From assembly GCA_049284695.1 (NCBI GenBank), contig JBAPYK010000202.1:1-24301 (forward strand): a stretch of 24,301 bases of DNA, read 5' to 3'. This document shows, in pieces, positions 7,342 through 15,841 of this stretch. Numbering within the stretch: position 1 is the stretch's first letter; every line of letters begins with the position of its first letter. A model generated the notes under the pieces. It was not told the DNA's origin and ran no database searches. It saw only the letters and a list, made by a program, of their open reading frames with translations. Source of the stretch: Rhodoplanes sp049284695 (GTDB taxonomy: Bacteria > Pseudomonadota > Alphaproteobacteria > Rhizobiales > Xanthobacteraceae). The position numbers and the translations under genes were made by a program.

Positions 7342-8577
7342 CTATCGAGCGTCTGCGTCCGCCGCCTTTCCGTAGCGCAGGTATCCTCGGCGCTCGTTCG
7401 ACCAGGCCTGCTCGTCCGCCAGCGCCAGCACATCGAAATCCTGCGGCGTCGCCGATGCATCGTCGGCCCATTCTCGCAGCAGGGGGCCGCCGTTGATGAC
7501 GTCGATGGCTAATCTGCCGCGCTCATACTCGTAGGGAAAATCGCGCCACAGCGGATAGTCCGGATACAGACGGCGGATCGCTTTGAAGGCGAGCGCCTGG
7601 ATGCGCCAGGGCGCAAACGCCTGGTGATCGTAATCGGGACCCTCGGTGTGTATTTGCACGCCGTGGCATAGCTGGCCCGCGTGTTTATGGAACGTGGGTT
7701 CGAACCAGCATTCGCGCAGACGACAACCGCGGAGCCATTGCGGAGCAAGGCGATCCATTTCCTTCATGACCGCCCGCGCATCGATGTCGGGAGCGCCGAA
7801 CATTTCGAGCGGCCGCGTGGTGCCGCGCCCCTCCGAGAGGGTCGTGCCCTCGAGCATCACCGTCCCCGCATAGGCGCGCGCCATCCACAAATTCGGAGCG
7901 TTAGGACTGGGATTGATCCAAATGCGCTCGCCGAGTGGCCAGCCAAACCCTGGCGCAGCATCGGGCCGCCAATCCTGCATCTCGATGACTTGATAATCGA
8001 CATCAAGCTTGAGCGTCCTGACGAACCATAGACCCAGCTCGCCCAGCGTGAGCCCATGACGCATCGGCAGCGGGCCAGCGCCGACAAAGCTTTGCCAGCC
8101 GTCGCGCAGCGTCAGGCCTTCAACGGGCCGACCGATCGGGTTAGGCCGATCCAGCACCCACACCGCCTTGCGATGCCGTGACGCCGCTTCGAGCACATAG
8201 CGCAGCGTCGTGATGAACGTGTAAATCCGGCAGCCGAGATCCTGCAGATCGACGAGGATCACATCGAATGTATCCATCATCGCATCGGTCGGCCTGCGCA
8301 CCTTTCCGTAGAGGCTGAAGACCGGGACGCCATGCACCGGATCGTTGAAGTCTGGCGACTCGATCATGTTGTCCTGCTTATCGCCGCGCAGGCCGTGCTG
8401 CGGACCAAAGGCCGCACTCATCTTCAAGTCACTGCATGCGGCGAGCGCATCGAGCGTGTGCGTCAAATCCTCCGTGACCGAAGCGGGATGCGCAAGCAAC
8501 GCCACGCGCCGGCCCTTGAGTGGCGCGCGCAGGGCGGGTTCAGCAATTAGTCGATCGACGCCAAACTTCATGACCAT
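7342..8577 (-). CDS. namZ: DUF1343 protein, exo-beta-N-acetylmuramidase NamZ-like (GH171)
   Basis: A 411-aa protein covering the full DUF1343 family. Characteristic stretches in order are GRRVALLAHPASV, the conserved FGPQHGLRGDKQD, VDLQDLGCRIYTFITT, VLDRPNPIG, MRHGLTLGELG, LEGTTLSEGRGTTRPLE, and a C-terminal part with CHGVQIH. Members cleave terminal N-acetylmuramic acid from peptidoglycan fragments during cell-wall recycling or scavenging (NamZ of Bacillus; family knowledge). No signal peptide is present, so it should act in the cytoplasm here, unlike the secreted Bacillus enzyme. The start at 8577 (MVMKFG) has GGAAC about seven bases upstream; an ATG at 8571 is possible. It is 51 bases downstream of the DOMON-like gene on the same strand, a conserved pairing. 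Confidence 0.9.
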   Translation of the reverse strand: MVMKFGVDRLIAEPALRAPLKGRRVALLAHPASVTEDLTHTLDALAACSDLKMSAAFGPQHGLRGDKQDNMIESPDFNDPVHGVPVFSLYGKVRRPTDAMMDTFDVILVDLQDLGCRIYTFITTLRYVLEAASRHRKAVWVLDRPNPIGRPVEGLTLRDGWQSFVGAGPLPMRHGLTLGELGLWFVRTLKLDVDYQVIEMQDWRPDAAPGFGWPLGERIWINPSPNAPNLWMARAYAGTVMLEGTTLSEGRGTTRPLEMFGAPDIDARAVMKEMDRLAPQWLRGCRLRECWFEPTFHKHAGQLCHGVQIHTEGPDYDHQAFAPWRIQALAFKAIRRLYPDYPLWRDFPYEYERGRLAIDVINGGPLLREWADDASATPQDFDVLALADEQAWSNERRGYLRYGKAADADAR

Positions 8578-8628
8578 AATCGTTCCGGTGGCGCATGAGC
8601 TTCGAAAGCCGATTCCGCTTCTCGAACC

Positions 8629-9180
8629 TCATGCTCGAAGCGGGGAAAACTCATGTGCAAAGCAGACGGAGTGATGGAAGTCGGGATCCCCCGGTGGATG
8701 CGCCAACGCCCAATACGACTTGCCGCCGGTCACATCCTCGATCACCGCCGACAAGCCGAGACGCCATGATGCCAAACGTGGAAAAGCCGACAAGCGATCC
8801 AGCGCGAGCGAGGCCCGCAAGGTGTAACAGTCGGGACTTGATTGCACGTCGATTGTGGGCGCGGCGATTTCGGTCGCCACCACCATGCCGCTTCGGTAGC
8901 TGCTGAACCGGTAGGCCGCCCATTGCGTCGTAGGCGCGAAGTTGAATTCGTAATAGCCGTCCCCGGGGGGAGCACGGACAAATGCCTCGAAGCAGGTGTG
9001 CCGCCAAAGCCCGTCGCTGCGCCCAGCCACCGTGACCGGCGGCATGCGCACACCGCCGATCTCGCCGGCCACGACATAGGACAATAGCAAATTACCGGCA
9101 TGCGGGCGCGCGACCTCCACTTCGATATGCGTCGCTGCCGAGCAGGGCGAGTCCGGATGACGTTTCAATACATGGCGCAT
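8629..9180 (-). CDS. DOMON-like domain protein
   Basis: A 183-aa beta-rich protein without signal peptide. Motifs such as RSDGLWRHTCFEAFVRA, YYEFNFAPTTQWAAYRFSSYR, and PDFHHSVCFAHEF near the end match the DOMON-like family usually encoded beside DUF1343/NamZ genes. DOMON folds can bind heme or sugars, but in this cytoplasmic branch the ligand is unknown; a sugar-binding role in muramic acid use is only a guess. The start at 9180 gives the family's usual N-terminus (MRHVLKRHPDS, then IEVEVARP), although no good ribosome site is seen. It is the first gene of the two-gene unit with namZ. Confidence 0.82.
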   Translation of the reverse strand: MRHVLKRHPDSPCSAATHIEVEVARPHAGNLLLSYVVAGEIGGVRMPPVTVAGRSDGLWRHTCFEAFVRAPPGDGYYEFNFAPTTQWAAYRFSSYRSGMVVATEIAAPTIDVQSSPDCYTLRASLALDRLSAFPRLASWRLGLSAVIEDVTGGKSYWALAHPPGDPDFHHSVCFAHEFSPLRA

Positions 9181-9368
9181 ACCGGCATTGTAACGGTCTG
9201 ATCATCCCTGTCACATCGGGCGGAGCGTGAAGCGCCCTCGGAAGCGACGAGAAACCGCTTCCCGGCGGTTGCTTTCGCGCGACCGCCCGGAACCATGAGC
9301 CAATCGCTCTTTGCGCCGGAAGGTTTTCGGACGCCCCTCTCGAACCTGAAATCACCGACCTGATGCGT

Positions 9369-11063
9369 TCACAGGTATGACAAGATCAAGTAGAGGGCCA
9401 GCATGATCGTGGTCCAGAACGCCATGCTGCCGGTCGGCCAGGTACGGGCAAGGATGCCCTCGGGCCCGTGGTGGCGTTCGACGGCGAGGGCGGCGCCGCG
9501 GGCGCCGCGCTTGGTCGCACGCACAAACCCGTTCCACGCGTGCTGCGCCCATCGTCCGGTGGCGACTGCGACGGTGTAGCCGGCGCGACGATAGAACCAG
9601 TCGAAATCGAGATTGATCATACGCAGCTCCGGCGGATAGATGCGGGTGCGCATCAGCACCGTGAAGGCCAGAGCAGAGAACATCAGCAATTGCGTCTGCG
9701 TGACGACGTGATGGACGGTATAAGGGTGAAAGGTGACGGGACCATAGGGCAGGATGTCATACAGCGGGCGCGGATAGACACCGATGAGAATGCACAGTAC
9801 GGCGCTGATCGCCATCGCGATCAACATATTGGCGGGCGCCTCGGCGCACCGCTTGCCGGAATCGTGCGCGAAAAAAGCAAAGTACGGAATCTTTATCCCG
9901 GAATGGTGAAACACGCCGGCGCTGGCGAACAGCAGCACGAGCCAAGTCCAGAAGTAGCCCTTGTCCATCGCCGCGGCGATGATCAGCGACTTGCTGATAA
10001 AGCCGCTGAACAGGGGAAACGCTGAGATCGACGCCGCGCCGACAATGCAGAAACCCGTGGTCCACGGCATCGACTTGTAAAGCCCTCCGAGTTCCGAGCC
10101 CTTGATTGTGCCGGTGCGGAACAGGACGGCGCCCATCGACATAAAGAGCAGCGCCTTGTAGATGATATGGCAGAAGGCGTGGGCGACTGTTCCGTTAAGC
10201 GCCAGCTCGCTGCCGATCCCGATCCCGACCACCATGAAGCCGAGCTGGTTGTTGAGGCTGTAGGCGAGCACGCGCCTCAGGTCGTTCTCAATGACCGCAT
10301 AGAAGATGGGAAACGCCGTCATGGTCGCGCCGATCGCCACCAGAATTTCAGTGCCGGCATAGCCGCGCGCGAGTGCGTAGACCGCAAGCTTGGTGGTGAA
10401 GGCGGAAAGGACCACCGTTCCGGTGACCGTCGCCTCGGGATAGGCGTCCTGCAGCCAGTTGTGCAGGAGCGGGAAGGCGCATTTGATGCCGAAGGCAAGG
10501 AAGATCAGCACGCCCGCCAGCGACTCCGTCCCTAAATGCCCGAACGAGATCTCGCCGGTTTGGCTGTAGTGCACAACGACGCCGGCAAGCAGCAGCACGC
10601 CCGAGGTCACCTGGATAACGATGTAGCGCAACCCCGCGCCGTAAGCGCGCTCATTGCGACTCGCCCAGATCAGAAACAGGGACGCGACCGCAGTTCCTTC
10701 CCAGAAAATAAACAGCGTGATGAGGTCGCCGGCAAACACCGCGCCGACGGCGCTGCCGGCATAGATCAGGGCTGCGACCTGCTGCACCGTGTCGTCAATA
10801 TGCAGCGCGTAAATGAAACAGAGGAACGCTGCGATCAGGAAAATAAGCCCGAATACGAAGCTGAGTTCGTCGACCCTCAGCGTGATCAGGGTCATGTTGA
10901 GGACATGGATTTCGCCGAAGCTGCCGTTGGGCAGAGTGACCAACTGCCATAGGGCTACAACCGGCAAAGCGAGTATGTAAGCGGCGCGCAGGCGTCCGCG
11001 CAGAAACGGCACAAGCAATGCGCCAATGATCAGGATCAGACCGGGCGACAGCTCACCGGTCAT
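9369..11063 (-). CDS. Mrp-type antiporter subunit D / NuoM-NuoL-like (third copy)
   Basis: A 564-aa protein of about 14 transmembrane segments, belonging to the proton-translocating antiporter family shared by MrpA/D and complex I NuoL/M/N. The family's ionisable residues are present: Glu in TM5 (LFIFWEGTAVASL), Lys in TM7 (FGIKCAFPLLHNWLQDAYPEA), Lys in TM8 (SAFTTKLAVYAL) and Lys in TM12 (GFISKSLI). Compared with the other two copies it has a longer C-terminal tail with a basic loop (RATKRGARG) before a final membrane segment. The ATG at 11063 has GGAGG six bases upstream; the frame extends to 11177 inside the upstream gene. It overlaps that gene by 11 bp and is the last gene of the cluster. 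Its separate position after a hairpin suggests different dosage or a distinct role. Confidence 0.9.
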   Translation of the reverse strand: MTGELSPGLILIIGALLVPFLRGRLRAAYILALPVVALWQLVTLPNGSFGEIHVLNMTLITLRVDELSFVFGLIFLIAAFLCFIYALHIDDTVQQVAALIYAGSAVGAVFAGDLITLFIFWEGTAVASLFLIWASRNERAYGAGLRYIVIQVTSGVLLLAGVVVHYSQTGEISFGHLGTESLAGVLIFLAFGIKCAFPLLHNWLQDAYPEATVTGTVVLSAFTTKLAVYALARGYAGTEILVAIGATMTAFPIFYAVIENDLRRVLAYSLNNQLGFMVVGIGIGSELALNGTVAHAFCHIIYKALLFMSMGAVLFRTGTIKGSELGGLYKSMPWTTGFCIVGAASISAFPLFSGFISKSLIIAAAMDKGYFWTWLVLLFASAGVFHHSGIKIPYFAFFAHDSGKRCAEAPANMLIAMAISAVLCILIGVYPRPLYDILPYGPVTFHPYTVHHVVTQTQLLMFSALAFTVLMRTRIYPPELRMINLDFDWFYRRAGYTVAVATGRWAQHAWNGFVRATKRGARGAALAVERHHGPEGILARTWPTGSMAFWTTIMLALYLILSYL

Positions 11064-11331
11064 AGTAGTCCTCCGGTCGTGCAACAAGGATGCGAAGGCC
11101 CTTGGCGGCGATGACCAGGCCGAAACAGCAGACGAACCCGTAGAAACCGTAGAATCCGAATTCATGCTCGATGGCAAACGGCCCGTGCGGCTCGATCAGA
11201 AGATCAGCGCCGAGAAGCAACGCGCAGACGGCATACAGGGCCCAGACGATGCGATCGACATTGTGCGGATCATCAAGCCAATAGGCTCGTCCGGACGATT
11301 GCGTCTCGCCGGCGGCATCGTTATGGGCCAT
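11053..11331 (-). CDS. Two-TM small membrane protein of the antiporter cluster
   Basis: A 92-aa protein with a polar N-terminus (MAHNDAAGETQSSG), one hydrophobic helix around residues 28-50 (IVWALYAVCALLLGADLLI), an EPHGPF / HEFGFYGFYGF loop, a second helix (VCCFGLVIAAKGL) and a C-terminus ending EDYYDR. I do not know a named family, but small proteins with this FYGFYGF pattern occur in similar antiporter clusters (recalled). The start at 11331 is favoured over 11346 because GAGGA lies six bases upstream. It overlaps the downstream D-type gene by 11 bp, so the two are probably co-translated. It is likely an accessory subunit; the His, Glu and Asp residues around the membrane segments could matter for ion handling. 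Function unknown. Confidence 0.75.
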   Translation of the reverse strand: MAHNDAAGETQSSGRAYWLDDPHNVDRIVWALYAVCALLLGADLLIEPHGPFAIEHEFGFYGFYGFVCCFGLVIAAKGLRILVARPEDYYDR

Positions 11332-11501
11332 GTCATATCCTCGCATTCTCTGGCGAATCCCATCCGCGGATTGGAATTCGCTTTGGTTCTCTTTGCGTGG
11401 CGCTTAATGCAGCGCACGGATTCCTTCCGTTGCCGACCACTCCCGCAGCGAGCTTCATCTCAGTGGAAATGAAACTCGATCCATTTCTCCTTCAGTGACG
11501 C

Positions 11502-11537
11502 AGTTTCAGGGTAGCGCGCAGGCGCTACCCTGAAACT
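11502..11537. terminator. Perfect 16-bp stem, 4-nt loop hairpin between two antiporter gene groups
   Basis: AGTTTCAGGGTAGCGC (11502-11517) pairs perfectly with 11522-11537 around the loop gcag. It starts four bases after the stop of the second MrpD-type gene. There is no T-run on the minus-strand side, so intrinsic termination is unproven; it could be a Rho-assisted terminator, an mRNA 3'-end stabiliser that lowers expression of the last two genes, or a palindromic repeat. Confidence 0.6.
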
Positions 11538-11541
11538 ATTT

Positions 11542-13026
11542 CTAACGACCGGTCAGTGCTCCGGCTACCAACGCCTCGATGTTGTCGATCTCAAAGAACA
11601 GGACGACGCAGGCAATCGCGGTCAGCGACAGCGGCACGACGCAGGCGAGCGGCGCTTCCCTGATTCCGGGCTTCGTCGCAACATCGCCGGCGCGCGGCGG
11701 CAGGAAGAACGCGCGGCCGACGATCGACAGCAGATAAGCAATGTTGAGCAGCGAGCTTATCATCAGGACGCCAACCACGATGAGGTGACCGGCGTCGGCG
11801 GCGGCAAGGGCCAGCAGCCATTTGCTCCAGGTGCCGCCCAGCGGCGGAATGCCGATGATGCTCAGCGAGCCGAGCAGGAAGGCGAAAAAGGTAAACGGCA
11901 TGGTGCGTCCGAGGCCGTCGAGCTCGTTCACCTCGGTCCGATGGGTCGCCACATAGATCGCGCCGGCGCAGAAGAACAGCGTGATCTTTCCGGTTGCGTG
12001 CATGACGATCTGCACGGCGCTTCCGTTCAGTCCGGCCGTGGTCGCAAGTCCTGCACCGAGAACGACGTAAGCAAGCTGGCTCACCGTCGAATAAGCGAGG
12101 CGCGCCTTGAGATTCACCTTGCTCAGCGCGATCAGCGAGGCGAGCAGAATGCAGGCGCTGGCGACATAGATCAGCCAGGTGGAGGCGCCGGTCGCCGTCA
12201 GCATGTCGAGTCCGAAGACGTAAAGCACGATCTTGGCGATGCTGAATACGCCGGCCTTGACCACCGCGACGGCGTGCAGCAAGGCGCTGACCGGCGTCGG
12301 CGCCACCATCGCCGCGGGCAGCCAGAAATGCACCGGCATTACCGCCGCTTTGCCGATCCCGAAGACATAGAGCGCGAGCAGCACGGCGATCACCGTCGCG
12401 TCGGCCTTGCCGCCAAGGATACCGCCGGGTGTGAAATCGAGCGTGCCGGCGAGCACCCAGGTCACGATGATCGCCGGCAGGAACAGAATGAGCGACGTCC
12501 CAAGGAGAAGAAGAAGATAGATGCGACCGGCGCGGATCGCCTCCGCATTGTGTTTGTGCGTCACCAAGGGATAGGTCGAGAGGGTAAGCGCTTCGTAGAA
12601 CAGAAACAGAGTGAACAGGTTCTTGGCGAAAGCGATCCCGATCGTGCTCCCGAGGGCGATCGCAAAGCAGACATAGTAGCTGGTCTGGCGCGGCTCGTTG
12701 CCGGCGCGCATGTAGCCGATCGAATAGATCGAATTGACGATCCACAGCGACGAGGCGACGAGCGCGAACAGCATGCCGAGTGGCTCGACCTTGAAGGCAA
12801 GCTCGAGCTCAGGCACGACTTGGATGATCTGCGCCTCCGGCCGGCCGCCGTGGAGCACCGGCGCGAGCAGGCCGACGACAGCGACGCACAGCGCAACCGC
12901 GGTGATCAGCGTCACGGTCTCGCGCAGATTGGGCAGCTTGTGACACAGCGGAATGATCAAGGCGCCTGCGAACGGCACCAGCACCGCCAGCAGCACGAGC
13001 TGTTCGGACGAAAAAATCCTCGTCAT
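11542..13026 (-). CDS. mnhD: Mrp-type antiporter subunit D (second copy)
   Basis: A 494-aa polytopic protein of the MrpD/NuoM antiporter family. It retains Glu in TM5 (LFLFYEALTLSTYPL), Lys in TM7 with the following His and Pro (GIGKAAVMPVHFWLPAAM), the APTPVSALLHAVAVVKAG segment typical of MrpD, and Lys in LKARLAYSTVSQ. It is expected to contribute one half-channel for H+ or Na+ translocation. The ATG at 13026 has GGAGG seven bases upstream and also overlaps the stop of the preceding D-type gene in ATGA (13023-13026). It is the eighth gene of the cluster, and the hairpin at 11502-11537 follows its stop. Upstream extension of the frame to 13269 is a shadow of the previous gene. Confidence 0.92.
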   Translation of the reverse strand: MTRIFSSEQLVLLAVLVPFAGALIIPLCHKLPNLRETVTLITAVALCVAVVGLLAPVLHGGRPEAQIIQVVPELELAFKVEPLGMLFALVASSLWIVNSIYSIGYMRAGNEPRQTSYYVCFAIALGSTIGIAFAKNLFTLFLFYEALTLSTYPLVTHKHNAEAIRAGRIYLLLLLGTSLILFLPAIIVTWVLAGTLDFTPGGILGGKADATVIAVLLALYVFGIGKAAVMPVHFWLPAAMVAPTPVSALLHAVAVVKAGVFSIAKIVLYVFGLDMLTATGASTWLIYVASACILLASLIALSKVNLKARLAYSTVSQLAYVVLGAGLATTAGLNGSAVQIVMHATGKITLFFCAGAIYVATHRTEVNELDGLGRTMPFTFFAFLLGSLSIIGIPPLGGTWSKWLLALAAADAGHLIVVGVLMISSLLNIAYLLSIVGRAFFLPPRAGDVATKPGIREAPLACVVPLSLTAIACVVLFFEIDNIEALVAGALTGR

Positions 13027-14516
13027 CGCAGCCCTCCGAGCAGGAGCTTGGCGGTCTTTGCTGCGATGCCTACGGTCCACTCGGTATCGATGCCGAAATA
13101 GATCGTTGCAGCGGCCAGCACGATGAGTGGCAGCAGTATGGAGAGAGGCGGGTCGCGCAGCTTCGCAATGGCTGGCGAGGGCTCGCGCAGCCAGGCGACT
13201 TCGAGCACACGGCCGACATAGACAAGCGCGATCGCCGAACTCGCCACGATCAGGAACACCAATACCCACCAGCCCTTATCGAGCGCGCCGACCGCCAGAT
13301 ACCATTTGGAGATGAAGCCGGCGGTACCGGGCGTGCCGACAAGGCCGAAGCCCGCGATCGTGAACGCCGCCATCGTGATCGGCATGCTGCGGCCGATGCC
13401 CGCGAGCTCTCTGAGTTGCACCGTGTAGGCGCGATAGAAAACTGCGCCGACCGCAAGAAAGAGCGCCGCCTTCATGATTGCGTGATTGACGATATGGACG
13501 AGCCCGCCGGTGAGTCCGGCTTGGTTGGCGAGCCCGATGCCGAGCGTGATGTAACCGATCTGCGCGACCGACGAATAGGCGAGCATCCGCTTCACGTTGG
13601 TCTGGAATACCGCGACGAAGGAGGCGATGAACATCGCCGCGAGCGAAAGCGCGATCATGATCTCGCTCATCGGCAGCGCATCGATGTTGATCGCGACGCC
13701 GAATACCGAGAAGTAGTAACGGATCAGCAGATAGATCGCGACCTTGGTTGCGCTTGCGGCAAGAAACACGGTCGCCCAGGACGGCGCGTAAGCGTAGGCG
13801 TTCGGCAACCACACATGTAAGGGAAACAGTGCGAGCTTCAGGCTGATGCCGACGGTCAGGAACGCCAGCGCCGTCACCATCGCCGGAAAGTTCTGCGTCG
13901 CGATCGGCCCGAGGCGAGAGGCGATGTCCGCTATGTTCAGCGTGCCGGTGAGCAGATAGAGCAGGCCCACTCCAATGACGTAGAATGTCGCGCCGATCGT
14001 GCCCATGATGAGGTATTGGAACGACGAGAGAAGCGCCCGCCGGTCGGCACCGAGCGCAATCAGCACGTAGGTGGAGAGCGACGAGATTTCGAGAAAGACG
14101 AAGGCGTTGAAAGCGTCTCCAGTCACCGCGATGCCGAGCAGCCCGGTCAGGCAAAGCAGGTACATGCAATAGAACCACGCCTCGCGCCTCTCCTCGAGTT
14201 CGAAGGCGACGGAGCGGCGCGCCGCAGGAATGATCACGGCGCCAATGGTCGACACGAGGACCAGCACGAAGGCGTTCAGCAGGTCCACCCGGTACTCGAT
14301 TCCCCACGGCGACGCCCAGCCGCCGAGGTGGTACGAGATCGGGCCAGCGGTCAACACCTGCCACAGCATCGCACCGGCGATGACCGGCATCATCCAGCTG
14401 ACGACCAGCGCGACCGCAAACGCCGTCGCCCCCCGGCGCATGAAACCCGTGAGCAGGGCTCCGATCAGTGGGATGACGACTTGAAGGGCTGGAAGGTTTG
14501 TCCAGACCGCGGTCAT
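13023..14516 (-). CDS. mnhD: Mrp-type antiporter subunit D (first copy)
   Basis: A 497-aa membrane protein of the MrpD/NuoM family, in the canonical MrpD position directly after MrpC. Key positions are present: Glu in FVFLEISSLSTYVLIALGA (TM5), Lys in GISLKLALFPLHVWLPNAY (TM7), Lys in SATKVAIYLL (TM8), the VKRMLAYSSVAQIGY motif and Lys in GFISKWYLA (TM12). This copy is the best candidate for genuine MrpD. The start at 14516 is fixed by an ATGA overlap with the MrpC-like stop (14513-14516), and its stop overlaps the next gene's start. It forms part of a membrane complex exchanging Na+ (or another cation) for H+; which ion cannot be told from sequence. Confidence 0.92.
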   Translation of the reverse strand: MTAVWTNLPALQVVIPLIGALLTGFMRRGATAFAVALVVSWMMPVIAGAMLWQVLTAGPISYHLGGWASPWGIEYRVDLLNAFVLVLVSTIGAVIIPAARRSVAFELEERREAWFYCMYLLCLTGLLGIAVTGDAFNAFVFLEISSLSTYVLIALGADRRALLSSFQYLIMGTIGATFYVIGVGLLYLLTGTLNIADIASRLGPIATQNFPAMVTALAFLTVGISLKLALFPLHVWLPNAYAYAPSWATVFLAASATKVAIYLLIRYYFSVFGVAINIDALPMSEIMIALSLAAMFIASFVAVFQTNVKRMLAYSSVAQIGYITLGIGLANQAGLTGGLVHIVNHAIMKAALFLAVGAVFYRAYTVQLRELAGIGRSMPITMAAFTIAGFGLVGTPGTAGFISKWYLAVGALDKGWWVLVFLIVASSAIALVYVGRVLEVAWLREPSPAIAKLRDPPLSILLPLIVLAAATIYFGIDTEWTVGIAAKTAKLLLGGLR

Positions 14517-14878
14517 GCGTCGCGGTCCTGCCCAAAGATTTCGTCCTCTTCCACCGTGCCATAGGCTTCGTTGATGCGGATCACCAAGGCGAGGCCGAGC
14601 GCAAGCGTCGCGACGCCGACGACGATCGCGGTCAGGATGAGAACGTGAGGGAGCGGATTTGAATAGACGGTAAAGGCTGGATCGATGATCGGCGCCGTGC
14701 CACCGATGATCTTTCCCGGCGCGATATAGAGCAGATACACCGAGGTCTGAAACATCGATAGACCGACGAGCTTCTTCACCATATTGCCGCGGGCGACGAC
14801 AATGTAGAGGCCGCTCATCATCAAGAAAATCGTGATGATGTAATTGTAGTGGTCGATCAGGGTCATCAGTCTCGTCAT
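14513..14878 (-). CDS. mnhC: Na+/H+ antiporter subunit C (MrpC/MnhC, NuoK-like)
   Basis: A 121-aa, three-helix membrane protein homologous to NuoK. It has the family core LSMFQTSVYLLYIAPG in TM2 and NPLPHVLILTAIVVGVATLA, where DPxxHVLILTAIVVG is the MrpC/NuoK signature (here NPLPHVLILTAIVVG). The C-terminus is acidic (VEEDEIFGQDRDA). The start at 14878 forms an ATGA overlap with the stop of the MrpB-like gene; a second Met five codons in is less likely. Position between B and D is canonical. Confidence 0.93.
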   Translation of the reverse strand: MTRLMTLIDHYNYIITIFLMMSGLYIVVARGNMVKKLVGLSMFQTSVYLLYIAPGKIIGGTAPIIDPAFTVYSNPLPHVLILTAIVVGVATLALGLALVIRINEAYGTVEEDEIFGQDRDA

Positions 14879-15294
14879 CAGCGGCCTCGTTCAACGAAGG
14901 CGTAGAACACCGCCGTCATGGTCCCGGCCACCGTGATCAACACGCCCGCCTCGACAAGGAATATCCCGAGCGCGTGTCCCTCCGCGGGATGGGACGAGAA
15001 AACGGAATAGTCGAGATATTTTTCGCCCATGAATAGTCCGGCCACTCCGGTTCCGGCATAGATCAGCACGCCGAGCGGAACCATGCGCTGCACGACGGCC
15101 TGCGGAGCGATGCGATGCGCCGTCTCGAGACCGAAAGTGATCGCCAGCAGGATGACCATGCCCGCCGTTATGACGCCCGCCTGAAAGCCGCCGCCCGGGC
15201 CGAAATCGCCATGGAAATGCACATACAACGCGAACATCAGCATGAAAGGCAGGATCAGCTTGGTGCCGATGCGAAGTATCGGATCGAGGCTCAT
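14878..15294 (-). CDS. mnhB: Na+/H+ antiporter subunit B (MrpB/MnhB)
   Basis: A 138-aa, four-helix protein. The MnhB signature HFHGDFGPGGGFQAGVITA lies after the first membrane segment, followed by AGTGVAGLFMGEKYLDY and a final helix. The start at 15294 (MSLDPILRIGTKLILPFML) is fixed by an ATGA overlap with the stop of the DUF4040 gene at 15291; the long frame running up to 15897 is antisense or shadow reading of that gene. MrpB is a required structural subunit of the antiporter complex. Confidence 0.93.
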   Translation of the reverse strand: MSLDPILRIGTKLILPFMLMFALYVHFHGDFGPGGGFQAGVITAGMVILLAITFGLETAHRIAPQAVVQRMVPLGVLIYAGTGVAGLFMGEKYLDYSVFSSHPAEGHALGIFLVEAGVLITVAGTMTAVFYAFVERGR

Positions 15295-15830
15295 GACGAG
15301 GCGCTCCCCTGATCGCCGCCCTTTCGCCGCGCACCGCGCAGCAGCAGCATCACCCCGATGCCGGCCGTGAAGATCACCGTCGTTTCCCCGAGCGTGTCGT
15401 AGCCGCGGTAGTCGGCGAGCACGGAGGTAACGGCGTTCGGAACATCGGTTTCTTTGATCGTATCCGCGATGTAGCGCGGCACGACGTGCTGATGGATGAC
15501 CGCGTCGGCCGTCCCGAACGGAGGAAGGAGGAGCGTGCCCCATACCAGAACCACGCCGGTCGCGATGGAGACGAACAACGGCAGCAACTGCCGATGGACC
15601 GGGGGCGCTTCGGTCGTCGTCCTGATCAGGTGCAGCGTGGCGAGGAAGATCACGAGCGATATTCCGGCGCCGACCGACGCTTCGGTCATCGCAACGTCCA
15701 CGGCGTCCAGCGCAACGAGCACCGTTGCCATCAGGAAGCTGTAAACGCCGCTGAGAATGACGACGCCGAATAGGCTGCGCTGGCGCACGATGGCGATCGT
15801 GACGACCGCCAGCAGCGTGAGCAGCGCCAT
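15291..15830 (-). CDS. DUF4040-MbhE protein (stand-alone equivalent of the MrpA C-terminal region)
   Basis: 179 aa from the first ATG. The N-terminal part, GVYSFLMATVLVALDAVDVAMTEA then GAGISLVIFLATL, is a DUF4040/MbhD domain. A linker of about 50 residues leads to RGYDTLGETTVIFTAGIGV, the MbhE-like end of MrpA. Canonical MrpA joins these to a large NuoL-like half that is absent here. In archaeal Mbh they are separate MbhD and MbhE proteins, so this is a D-E fusion. The start is uncertain. ATG 15830 is 11 bases after the MrpG stop with no ribosome site, while GGGAGG (15859-15854) sits eight bases before an in-frame ATA at 15845 that overlaps the MrpG stop as ATAG. The five extra residues (I/M-A-I-I-N) extend the first helix as homologues do. 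Confidence 0.88.
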   Translation of the reverse strand: MALLTLLAVVTIAIVRQRSLFGVVILSGVYSFLMATVLVALDAVDVAMTEASVGAGISLVIFLATLHLIRTTTEAPPVHRQLLPLFVSIATGVVLVWGTLLLPPFGTADAVIHQHVVPRYIADTIKETDVPNAVTSVLADYRGYDTLGETTVIFTAGIGVMLLLRGARRKGGDQGSASS

Positions 15831-15841
15831 GTTGATGATCG

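Noticed and set aside
9181..9368. Minus-strand frame between the third MrpD-type gene and the DOMON-like gene
   Set aside because: Pro/Arg/Ser-rich without motifs; the 188-bp gap is more likely the promoter of the DOMON-like/namZ unit.
11785..13101. 438-codon plus-strand frame opposite the second MrpD-type gene
   Set aside because: Low-complexity Arg/Gln/Asp composition, antisense to a membrane protein with conserved motifs and no ribosome site.
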